Assembly (NCBI RefSeq): GCF_030272615.1
Contig: NC_081406.1
Span: 117,994,847 to 118,058,846, forward strand
DNA from: Cryptomeria japonica
Taxonomy: Eukaryota > Streptophyta > Pinopsida > Cupressales > Cupressaceae
Direction: 5' to 3'
Length of the DNA: 64,000 nucleotides
Below the pieces are notes generated by a model. The model had not been told where the DNA came from. It searched no databases and saw only the letters and a list, made by a program, of their open reading frames with translations. The position numbers and the translations under genes are program-made. Of this stretch, positions 23,091-34,254 are shown piece after piece; positions within the stretch are counted from its first letter, which is position 1, and each line of letters begins with the position of its first letter.

Positions 23091-23539
23091 ATTATTTTGG
23101 AAGTTTTGTGATAATTCTATAATAAAAAATGTATATTTAGTTGTTTTACTATTGCAATATATTTGCGATGGATAAAATATAAAATGAGGTGACAATTAAA
23201 AAGTTAATTAATGTATTTAATGACATTATGTGAATTGCAATTTAATTTCAAGTCAACTTAGTAATATTGTGAAGGACTCTTTATCAGTAATATTGTGAAG
23301 GACCTTTTGTGATCTTATCTTGCTGTTACATTCCACATTCGATGGGTGATCCACCTCTTGTGGAATATTATATTATTTCTCCTACCTACCCCTAATTTTT
23401 CTTACCTACCCTTGTTTCTCATTGAGCCACATGTCATGATTGTGTGGTCACATATCCATTTGGCCTTGCCTATATATGCAAGCCTATATTCATTGTATTG
23501 GTTAATCCAGTCGATCATTTGTATATTGATGAGAATACA

Positions 23540-24580
23540 GTTTGTTCTTGTCATACTTTTGTCTCTCTTTTGTGCTTTTCATTATGCCCTTGATCTTGGA
23601 AAAATCTCATAGGAAGCCTCCCACCAAAAGCCCATGTATCATGTTGAAGTGGATCATCAAGTCTTTGTCTTCCTGCAAGTGCTCTATCCAAAGTTTTATA
23701 GTTTATGTTAAAATCAACACAAGTTTGTCAGATTTGATGAGCTTTCCTCAATTGATGGATTACTAAGGAGGTTGTAATCACTCTTTGAGTGGCTCTCTTA
23801 TCTCTTTCCTTAGTATTTTTTCCAATAGAGTTGAGAGCATTAAATAAATTTTTGACAATAATGAATTTCTCTCCATCTTCTTGTTCATAGGAATCTTCAA
23901 TTTGGTTAGCAATGGTATCATCTTTATCATCTTTAGCAATTGAACAAAAAGTTGTGATTGCTCGGTCAATTATATCTTATTGCTAAAATTTTGGTCAAAA
24001 ATTTGTGTAGCACACAATCGAATGGTTCTTGTTGACCTCTTACCTTCAAGATTTACAGTAATGTTCTAATCAATTTCATGTAACCATTTTGGGGTATTTG
24101 AAGGTATTGGATTTGGAATTTTTATTTCATCCATAAGAGGGTCTTCATTTTTGAAGTAATTAGGTGTTATATATTGTTCACTTGGTTGAGCAATTCCACC
24201 TTCAATGTCAAAGTTTTCCACATTTTCACCTCCAATGTCAAACTTTTCCACATGTTCACCTCCTATGTCAAAATTCTCTACATTTTCACCTCCAATGTCA
24301 AAAAAATTCATATTTATACCAAAATATGGACACCTTCATTGTCAACTCCCAAATTTTCACTTTTCATTCTCACATCATGTTGAGCATTTTCATTATCACT
24401 TTCAACATGTTCAACATTTTCAAATTCAATTTCCTCTTCACTTGAAGTAACATTAGCAATATTTAACATACCTTGTCTTCTCCTCCTATGACCTTCTCTA
24501 TTACTTTCTCTATACACTTCAATTTGGTCATTTGAAATCTTTCTTTTGCGTTTAGATGTCCGATGACTACTACCCCCCAT
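23540..24580 (-). pseudogene. Unrecognised protein gene remnant with an 11-residue acidic repeat
   Basis: Three minus-strand frames join in order. 24580-24314 begins MGGSSHRTSKRKRKIS (a basic, NLS-like start) and becomes acidic (SSEEEIEFENVEHVESDNEN). 24311-24066 carries the repeat DIGGENVENF/DIGGEHVEKF three to four times and ends NPIPSNTPKWLHEID. A third frame from about 23967 to 23760 reads DRAITTFCSIAKDDKDD, then EDGEKFIIVKNLFNALNS and ATQRVITTSLVIHQLRKAH. Coding-like text goes on to about 23600 (KTLDRALAGRQRLDDP, DTWAFGGRLP). At least two frameshifts and a few stops break it. I do not recognise the family. The basic start plus a helix-rich 'RVITTSLVIHQLRKAH' segment would suit a DNA-binding or transposon-encoded protein, but that is a guess. 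Confidence 0.45.
24205..24304. repeat. 33-bp tandem repeat (11 codons), about 3 copies
   Basis: Period-33 repeat with core 'ttcacctccaatgtcaaa' on the + strand. On the minus strand it encodes the DIGGENVENF repeat. The period is a multiple of three, which fits expansion within a reading frame. Confidence 0.85.
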
Positions 24581-24767
24581 TTACCTCCACAAAAATGCTC
24601 CTAAATGATTGACAATGTAAGATTTGACTTTAAGAATCTTTCAAAAGTACAAATTTGTCTCAACTTATCTAAAACTAGTGATTGTCGACAGAAATCAGAA
24701 TGTGAAGAATGTGAGCCATTGGAATCCATAAAATGGCCCACAAGGCTCTTTTTTATTTACAGAAATA

Positions 24768-24792
24768 GGATATCTGATATAATCAGATATCC
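24768..24792. repeat. 25-bp near-perfect palindrome
   Basis: GGATATCTGAT and ATCAGATATCC flank a 3-nt centre. Related 'atatcagatata' and 'ggatatccgattatat' text follows at 24795-24920. Confidence 0.85.
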
Positions 24793-24943
24793 AATTATAT
24801 CAGATATACGATTTTAATGCATGAATTTGGGGTCCCAAAAATAATTTCCGTTGCCGCCCTTTTTTTAGTTTTGCCACATTAATGGCAGTGGCAGAAATCG
24901 GATATCCGATTATATCGAATATTAGATTTGAGTACTCATATTT

Positions 24944-25355
<412 letters not shown>

Positions 25356-25359
25356 GGAG

Positions 25360-28200
25360 AGGTAATATTATTTTATTTTGTTGATTTACATGATCTTAGG
25401 TATCTCTATTGGTGTATGGTGAATATTTCATTATAGGAATTAGATTGTTTGTGGTTGAATCTTTAAGGTTTTACAATAGTTTATCATCATCATTTTTCAC
25501 CTCACACACTATGATGGTAGTCTTAGCTCTGGAGATAAATTTTTATAAAGGTAATCTTAACATCTAATGTTACTAAGTGTCACTTGATAACAATGGATCT
25601 CAAATTTTAGTAAGACATGTTATGTTCCTACGCAAACAAGATTAATTATAAAGTCACTCAACCATTGATTTGCTATGCAACTATACTAAGAGTCAATTAA
25701 AAAATATCAATATATTATATTTGAATATAAATCAAATTAAGTCTAGATTGAGCCTAATATTCTATCTAATACCATTAATAATGGATATAAACAATAGTTC
25801 CCAATATATCTTAACAAAGATGAAAACCTAAAAATAGATCTCAAACATGCAAAGACTTATTATTCTAAGTTACATCAATTGATAATAAGGTTACACTCAT
25901 TGACTACAAATTAAAAACATACATTATATAGTAATTAGAAGCAACTATAAATATGAAATGAAGGAAATGTAAGCCAAAGATAATGGGTGACTAGTATAAT
26001 ATAAGATTGCATTTAAAAATGTTGTGACAAGTATATAATATTATATTAGTGGTATATAGCATATTGGATTTACATTGGAGTAGATTATTGATAATGTTGT
26101 GATAAATAGAAAGTTGGAAAAATTATAGTTCAATATGGGCTTTGTAGAATTTTTTTTTTATAGGAATGTAGACAAGATCTAGTAGAAAAATGATGTATTT
26201 GTGTCTAGCCATTGAGTAAAGTATGTGTGATTGATTTAAACACATGCATTTGATTGCATGAATTTCAAATATTAAGGTAGAGGATGTACGATAAAGGAAT
26301 GAATAAATGAATGATTTTGATGGATTTTGAAATGTTTGAATTATGGTGACAAGTTTGAATGCATTTATGCATACTTGTGTATTATTACCCTTTCAAATTA
26401 TTTTGACATTTTGTCAAGGAATCTTATAAATTTGATGCAATGTTTGAAGACATTCATTGTCGAAGTGATTGATTATTGGATAAATATGAACAAAACATGT
26501 TATGTTCACGAGGTGAAATGGGACATTGAATTTGGTTTCACTCTTTTAAGATAGAAACTAGGTACGTGCAGGATCATTAGGGGCCAAAAAGTGGCAAATT
26601 TCTGACTAAAATCTGATTGATAGGTTGATTGGAAAATATCTATAACTTTCAAATGTTATCACATTTTTTGAATTTGAAACATGTGCCACATTATATGCTT
26701 CATATATTATAGGATTAAGAAAAAAATTTGAATTTCGTAAATTTTTGACCAATTTATGGTGGTCAGACATACAAGTTTTTTATATTTTTAAAAACCCGTA
26801 GTAAAAAAATCATAATTAATTATTTATATCCAAAAAAACTACAAAAGAATATGTGTCACATCCAAAAATGAGTCTTCTACTTAAATCTATAATCTTATAA
26901 AAAAATATTATGATTTGATTGTGATTAGGGTGGTCAGACAAACACTCACTTCTTATCCTTTTCCCGAAATTTTAGAACTACTAAATTGAAATTTCAAATT
27001 TTCATCAAATAAATTTTTATTTTTTTAGAAAAAAAACTAGTAGCTTAGAAACTACATTCAATTTTATACATATTATATTCTTACATATTTTTTAAATAAT
27101 ATTGGTAATTTATTCAAATTTTTACGTCAAGTTGCCCAACTCTATTTTCTAATTTTCATTGCTACTTAAAGGCCCATTTGGTTCACCATGTTCCTGCACA
27201 TACCCAACTATTTAAGTGTTTGAGCCAATAAATATACAACTCTTTTATATTTACATATATATTTGGAAGAATTATTATGTACATCTTTTTTGTATAGAGA
27301 CTTTATATCAGATTATGAACTCTTATATCTTCTAACAAAGAATATATATAATTTAACTAAGTTTACAGTTATTCGCCATGAGATTTATTTATGTCAACTC
27401 TCTACCATTGATTTTTAATAAAATATTTACCATTAAATAAACATTTGAAAAAAAAACATTAATTACATCGTTTGACTACAAATTGTGATCTTTACCCATT
27501 CTTTTATCTATAATAATCATTTTTATTATTTTTAACCAAAAGATAAATATATTAAATAAAATACCAAAATGACTTATTTTATGAAAAAACTGGTGCATAA
27601 AATAATTTAAGGTTGAAAAATCCTATAAATTTTTTTGTTTAAAAGTAAAATGATAAAAAATACAATAGCACATGTGAAAGGTAACATCATTTAAAGATTC
27701 TAGGATAAAAAATTCAAGCAGAAACACTCAAACATACATATAAATTGATCTGCCATTTTTTAAGGGTTTCATATAAATTGTAATTTATTAGTATTATGAG
27801 AATCATTTGAATCTAATTTTTCTATTGGGTCGTGAGTTTTATACCATCTTTTTAACAATGTTAACAACGTTTCTTGTATTTTTTACAATATTGTCTATCT
27901 AATTGTAGTAGATAAAAAATACACCAAAAAGATAAAAGAAAAGTATCAATCAGTAGGCCTACCTTAATACTCAAGAAAATCTGCTTGATTCAACGCAAAT
28001 TTCACCAATGCCCAGCAACACCACCTCCTCTGGCCTAATCTAAAATATTTCTAAGTTAAAATGAGTTAAAAAAATGATCTCTTATAAGAACATATAGACC
28101 AAAACAAAAGTGGAAAAAAATGATAGTTGGTAAGAGCATTTTGTTATTTTTTTGTTGGCAAGCAAAGTTGAAATTAAAAAAAAATTATTTTTGTTGGTGG
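25360..28200. other. AT-rich intergenic DNA, nothing recognised
   Basis: No supported gene, RNA or element boundary. The frame 26327-26554 (+) is AT-rich and motif-free. Confidence 0.6.
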
Positions 28201-28203
28201 ACA

Positions 28204-28450
28204 AAGTAGTTTGGTCGATTTTTATTAATTATTTATTAAAAAAAAGTTTAAAAAGGGTAGGTGGGGTCCTCCCAGCCTCGTGGGCCCTTAGGTCCCCCTC
28301 CCCAAATCTCCCGGTCTACTACACTACTACCACAGTAGTGCAGAGGATTTGGGGAGGGGTGCTTGCGGGCTTGTGAGGCTATGGGGACCCCCTTCGTACC
28401 CTCTTTTTTTATGTTAAAAAATCCTTAAAAAAAATCAACCCCGCCTTCAG
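28204..28450. repeat. Foldback (long imperfect inverted repeat), MITE-like
   Basis: The sequence is an imperfect palindrome centred near 28331 (CACTACT / AGTAGTG at 28322-28340). Paired inner arms are CCTCCCCAAATC (about 28297-28308) with GATTTGGGGAGG (28346-28357). Outer arms include GGGGTCC..C..AGCCTC (28263-28279) with its complement at 28372-28391, and A-rich segments pair out to about 28215/28440. No protein is encoded. Confidence 0.75.
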
Positions 28451-28750
28451 TCAAAATGAGCAAAACATGGGCATGGGCAAAATGTTGACCAATTTTTTTC
28501 TTTCCCGAGGCATCGTACAAGGCGACAAGCATGCAGGTTAGAGAGTAAGAGGATTGTAGTGGATTGCTACGGATCTTAGACACTGCTATAGGCTATAGGG
28601 GGTGATTTGCTACTGGGATAGCCAGTGTTGTTGGTCCTAGGGAAACCTTTTTGAAGTATTATTGGAGGATGTAAGTTATTAGTCCATGCATTATATAAGG
28701 TAGAGATTAATGTTTTTAGGCTCCATTATTTGCAGTTAATAGTTGTTCGT
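28451..28750. other. Unassigned stretch between foldback and gag remnant
   Basis: About 300 bp with no recognised motif; contains a short 'gctataggctatagg' repeat near 28590. Confidence 0.4.
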
Positions 28751-28759
28751 CATGGCCAA

Positions 28760-29400
28760 GCCTCCTATAATAAGAACACTTGACTTTCTCCTTCCTAGGT
28801 TGTTCACCTTTTGATGAAGAGGTCTAGTTATCTACTTTTGAAGTAACATTTTTTTATCTTTCTTCTTCTCTGCTTGGTTCTTTTGTTTCTTATCTTTCTT
28901 ACTAGACCCTTTCTACTCTTTTGTTCCTTGATTTACAACTAAGGCATGCGACTTATAGGGTTTCATTGCATATAATTGAACTAATTTGTCCTTCCCCCTA
29001 GTGAGTTTTGTAGCAAAATCATTTAGGGAAGGGATTTTGAATGTGGAACCTAGGGCACATTTTGTAGCATAAAATGTAGCAACAAGCACTGAATGGTTAG
29101 GGCCAATATTAGAAAGAATACTTAAGATCACTTTCTTATCATCTGTCTTGACTCCACATTATTCCAAATGTAATCTTACAAATCTAAGTTTTGTGAAGAA
29201 GTCTTGTATATTGTCAAAATTGGTTAGACATAAAGACTATGAGTTTATTCTCCAACTAATGACCTCTTAACTCATCTTTCTTACCAAATTGGTTCACCTT
29301 GAATTTGGTGTAGTGACAGATTTAATGTGAAAAATAAGGTTAGAGGAGATTGACATACAAAAAGTACCAAAGACTTCATCATATTTGTTAAACTATTTTA
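28760..29400 (-). pseudogene. Copia-type gag remnant
   Basis: Minus-strand frame 29131-28913 reads MILSILSNIGPNHSVLVATF, then SLNDFATKLTRGKDKLVQL and SHALVVNQGTKE, followed in the same direction by a lysine-rich stretch (KKDKKQKNQAEKKKDKK). I recognise the order, a gag helix domain followed by a basic linker that normally leads to a CCHC knuckle, as LTR-retrotransposon gag. Stops on both sides make it a relic. The LTR-like block at 29490-30060 lies upstream on the same strand, as expected. Confidence 0.6.
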
Positions 29401-29489
29401 GCTTTTCTACATCATTTTAAGGTTAAATTTCAAGCCCCATAATAACATGATCATAAACATATTTTTTTAGATATATTTGTTCTAAATTA

Positions 29490-30060
29490 CATGTAGATAA
29501 TTATAAAACACAGGAATGAGAAAACACAGAAAATAATCATAGCGAAGAGATGATATTTAACGTGGTTCACCCAATCTCGAGCTACATCCACCAAATAGAG
29601 AGTCCAATCTTATTATCCAGTAAATCAAAACCAATTACAACCAACAATCTTCTTGTAACTCAATACCATTGCATAATGCTACAAATTCTCTATAGAAAAC
29701 CCTAACCCTTAGCCTTTTTATCACGACTTATGTCAGTTACAAAATTAGGGTTAAAACATGTCAGCCAATAGAAAAATAACACCTGACGCCTTTATAAAAT
29801 AATAAAAGTACTTTTGGCTACCCCTTAACCCCGCAAGGAGCAATGCCCCTTGACCCCAACTTGGGGGCACTACCCCAAACCCCCATCGAAAAATATAGGG
29901 GGAAACCACATCGATAAAAGTAGGGAAAATTTAACCTCAGAGTCTGATTAGGCTCTACATAACAATAACATTACCATCTTATATTTCCATTCAAAATAAT
30001 TATATGGTGTTAAATGAGGAATTATAGATGCATCCATGATAATAGAAAATAAAATTATAA
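29490..30060 (-). repeat. LTR-like block, minus orientation
   Basis: Contains 'acgtggttcaccca' and G/C-run text ('ccccttgaccccaacttgggggcactaccccaaaccccc' spread over about 29840-29883) of the kind common in plant copia LTRs. It lies upstream of the gag remnant on the same strand. Exact ends and a primer-binding site were not found. Confidence 0.4.
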
Positions 30061-31068
30061 GGGATCAGGAAAAATGCAAGAAAGAAGACACACAAGGCAA
30101 TCCCTATTTCCACTAGTCTCTTAAAAGAAGGCCCCCTTGAGTATACCAAGGTTGGCACTTTATAATTAGTGCATTTACAAGGCCTTTTGTCATGTTACAA
30201 TGTCTTTTAGGCCTCCAATGGAAATTTTTTTTTTTTTTGATAATAAATAGTATGATACAAAAATTGAAAAAAATAGCCTTATTATTGTGTAATACTCCTG
30301 GATAATTTTCCAATGATTATTCATTTTTTTTAAATGGGGTTTTGAGGTAAAAGATGTCTTGTTGAAGAGAAAAAATATGAATTTTATACAACATGAAATA
30401 TTTGATATAAAATGATATAATTTTTTGATAATACTTATGTGGATGAAAAGTGCTTATTTCTAGCTTTTTGTCAAGTACTTATTTCTGAAAATCCAACACT
30501 TTAGGCATTAGTTATGCAGTTTTTAAAAATGTTGCCAAATTTGCCAACCCAAATAACTCACACCTTATTGAAGCTCAGTTCCTACAATAATTATTGACTT
30601 TATGCGAAAAGTAAGAGATACCTAGATGGTTCTTTGATGCTAGGAACCAAACTAAGAAATTGATTTTCATGCAAAAGAGTAGAAGTTAGATTTTTGAAGC
30701 CAAAATGAAAAATAGCTTGAGTAAAATTTTGAATTTTTTATTCTAATTTTACTGTGTCCTCCAAACTCTGATTTTGGTGAAATAAAAGTCACTTTTGACT
30801 TTCTCAAGCCTTTTGAACACTTTGAAAATGTTGAAAAAGCCTCCAATAAAATACCAAAATGTTGCAATCATATAGATCTCACATGAATATACGTATATTT
30901 AAACTAAATTAACAAGAAGCTTTTCTTCCTTTAAATTATTTTGATTCTCTAGGTCATGCGAGAATGCAAGAGAAGATCACACTTGGTTTTGAAAAACAAA
31001 TTAGCTCTCTAATAGTCGCAAATATCTCTAAAAATTAAAAAAAATAATGGGCTATACCAAAAAACATA
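30061..31068. other. AT-rich stretch, no gene recognised
   Basis: Short frames at 30113-30313 and 30667-30867 carry no motif. The right end is the leader next to the primer-binding site at 31069. Confidence 0.45.
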
Positions 31069-31690
31069 GTTCTGATACCATGTTAGATTCCACGAGAAGC
31101 AAGAACCAAGCTAGGATCTGATGTTGGTCATAGATCACATGCAACTCCAAGCAATAGATGATTGAAGATCAAAAATTTTGAATGACGATAAATATAAAAT
31201 GAGATAAAAATAGAGACAAAGAAAAAGAATTTTGAGAATACTTTCAATACTCTCATTGAGTTATCACTGAACTAGTGAAGGTGAGAGTAGAGTGCTAATT
31301 ATATAGAAAAAAAAGCATGTACATTGAAGGAGTACAGTAACTCCTATTTCCCATAAAACTGGAGGGAGGTTTTACCTATTTGGTAAAATGCCAAAACATG
31401 TGGCATAACCTCCTTACATGAAGATAGGGAAGATGTTGTAAAAGGTGCCACATAAATCCAAAAGAGGGTGAGAAACCTAACTATGCCATAACTGACTTAG
31501 GAAATGACAAAAAGTGGCTATGTAAGGTGGAATAACAAGACCAAAGAGGGTGTGTAGCATAACTACCCATTTGTGGGTGAGAGCGACACATGTACTTGAT
31601 GTATTTCACCATGTGTACTCATATTAACCTCTCTTAGTAACCTAAGTAAGATTGAATAAAATGTGTAGGAAAAATAAATATCACCTAGCA
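31069..31690 (-). mobile_element. Minus-strand copia 5' LTR with primer-binding site
   Basis: GTTCTGATACCA at 31069-31080 is the complement of a TGGTATCAGAAC primer-binding site, directly next to an LTR whose inner end is TG (31081) in + strand view. The LTR may run to 'ctagca' at 31690, where the minus strand starts TGCTAGGTG. The interior of this element would lie below 31069, where only unclear relics remain. Confidence 0.6.
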
Positions 31691-31699
31691 TAAGGAAAA

Positions 31700-33210
31700 A
31701 AAAATGGCATATTCGAGATTTCTTCTTCTTCTTCTTGTGAACATGACTGAACCCATCATCTTTATTTTTGTTGTCCTTAGTCACTTTGGACTAATCACCC
31801 AAAATTTTGGAACCAAGATAATGTGGATCTTATACACTTGTCCTCATGGAATTCTCAATAGCCTTATTAACTTATTTTTTATTAAATCCAATATTGGTCT
31901 CGATGTGTAGTGTTCTCTAATTTCATATAATCTCATTTAGGTTCTTAGTATTCTTTCTAAACTTTACATTCTTTCTCAACTACCTATGCACTTTCTCCAA
32001 ATCCTTTCTCAAGGATAGTTCTTCTTCTTCAAGTCTTTTACAATCCTTCTATTTATTCCTTAATATTTTTGTTCTAACATCATTTCTCCTTTTCACTTCT
32101 TCTAAAATTGAAATTTCAAATTTATGATCAACTGTATTTTTTCTTGGCTTTTAATGTCCTCTAACATTTTTAATTCTTTTTTTGTAATTATTTTTTAAAG
32201 ATTCTTGATCTCCTTGTGAGGATAATGGATTTCTTATTTTTCAAGATCCATTTCAACATATTCCTCTTCATTTTTAGAAAACACTTCCCTACATCCATAG
32301 CTGGGGTTTCCATCACCATGAGTAGAGAATTTTTACTTTGAATTTCTAAAGTGTGTTGATCATACTCATTGAGTGAGTAGCCATATTTCTTAGCATAGAA
32401 TATATTCCTCTTCTTATGTTGTGATATCTTGTTACTACCTAATGTGCCCAATTTTACCCTAATTGAACCACTTGAATGATAAATTACCATTATACTTGCT
32501 GGAACCTTTTTTTAATCTCTTTACAAACTTTACTTCACAAATTTGAGGTTTTATCGTTCACAATCCTCATCTCATATTTGCTTACAATCCCACGTAGCTC
32601 ATTCGATATTCAAACTATTCAAATATTTGGCATCTTCTACTAGATAGAGACTTTTGAATTAGACTTAGAGAGAAGGGATCTGAGTACCTTTTTGACAATA
32701 ACTAAATCTTTCACTTCTTCACCAAGTACTTTGAGGGTATTGACAATTTCATCAACGCAAAGTAGATACATATCAATTTCTTCTTCTTCTTTCATCTTCA
32801 AAATTTAAAACAACCCTAGGTAGGTTTGAAGATTTTCTTCCTCGAATTTATTATCACTTTCATAGATATTGTGAAGCTTGTCCCAAACTTCTTTTGTGGT
32901 CTTGCAATGCATTATAATCACAAGCTTATAATTAGATAAACCACATAAAATATCTTTCCTTACTTTTGCATTAGTTTCACATGCTCTCCTTCATGCTTGA
33001 TCTCTTGGAGGAATTTGTAGAATCTCATAGTCATCCACAACAGATTGCCATACATCAAATACTAAAGCCATCCAATAGGCTTCCATCATTACTCTCCAAA
33101 ACGCATATTTATATCCATCAACAAAGGCTCCTTGTTTCAAGAAAAACCTTCCTCAACTTCTTTGTGTTCCATTTTGGATCTACCTCAAGTTGTTAAGGTT
33201 TATGTAAGAA
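31700..33210 (-). pseudogene. Copia gag remnant (UBN2-type)
   Basis: Minus-strand translation from about 33100 down gives MEAYWMALVFDVWQSVVDDY, then AKVRKDILCGLSNYKLVIIM, KTTKEVWDKLHNIYESDNK, then LKMKEEEEIDMYLLCVDEIV and KVLGEEVKDLVIVKKVLRSL (to about 32660). These are hallmark gag blocks of plant Ty1/copia elements (the '...WDKL...Y' and 'KVLRSL' motifs). Stop codons interrupt several blocks. A frame at 32490-32188 continues downstream without a clear zinc knuckle. Just upstream sits a primer-binding site and LTR start (33217-33230), so the order LTR, PBS, gag is intact while pol is missing or displaced by the LTR at 31081-31690. Confidence 0.8.
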
Positions 33211-33216
33211 ACTTAT

Positions 33217-33730
33217 CTTTGATACCAATTGAAAGCACACAAATATACTAGGACGGGGAGGTGAATTAGTATATGCCAAATATCAACTTCAATTCAAATT
33301 ATTATTAGGATCATTTAAGACCTTATTAACATTAAAGAAGCTAAGAAAGAAGATAAGAACAATCACACATCAACACATATGAACATGAAATATACGTGAA
33401 AGCCTAGAAGGGAAAAATCACATTGAGAATAGTTGCTTGCATCTACTACCCAAATCTAGCCTCCAAAAGACAATAAAGAACTTACAATATTTTGTCGACA
33501 CAAACTTATAGGAATGACAACCAGAGATGAAGACACCAATCCCCAAATATATTTGTAGTCATGAACCTATAGGATACACTAATCCCCTAATACAAGTAAG
33601 TACCAATTCAAACTAATCCACTTTTCCTTTTCAATTATGTGAGAAGACCATTTTTTAACTTCAACACTAACCATTTTCACTTGTTAAAAAATTTAAGAAC
33701 TTTTAAAACTCCACTTTGTCATATCTGCAC
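33217..33730 (-). mobile_element. Primer-binding site and 5' LTR of a minus-strand copia
   Basis: CTTTGATACCA (33217-33227) is the complement of TGGTATCAAAG; two bases later the LTR inner end begins TGAAAGCACAC (33230). The gag remnant follows on the same strand. The outer LTR end near 33730 is estimated, not seen. Confidence 0.6.
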
Positions 33731-34254
33731 ACAAAAAAAAGAAAAGAGATTCTTAGTAAAATTTATACTTTGAGATTTTGAAAAAAATGTATAACTTTTT
33801 TCAAAGATTTGAAAACATCGATATAAGTGACACTAGAATCACAATATTTTTTGTAAGATTATAAATATCTATCAAAAAGAATAATTATTTATTTCTTCCA
33901 ACGATTATTAAATCTTTGTTTATCCCAAACCTTCTTTAATCTATATATTTTATAAACATTTTGTAAATTTGTACAAGCTTTTAATATTTTTCTATTATTT
34001 ATCCACTAATAAAAATATGATTAAATCCTTATGAAACATTATATTTGTAACTAATATTAATGAAATATACAAAATTCTTATACAGATTGGAAAATTATTT
34101 TATTTTCAATCTGTCAAATAATTTTTTAATGCCCAACAACAATTGAAAACTATTTAGGATATTTATCAGAAATAATGACAACATTAAAATGTAACCATAC
34201 ATTGGCACTTTAAACCGAAATACAAAATTTCTAAAACGAAATAAGAGATGCACT

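Noticed and set aside
24164-24450. + strand frames with FSTFSPPMS-type repeats
   Set aside because: Antisense of the 33-bp repeat that reads as DIGGENVENF on the minus strand, where neighbouring frames look more protein-like.
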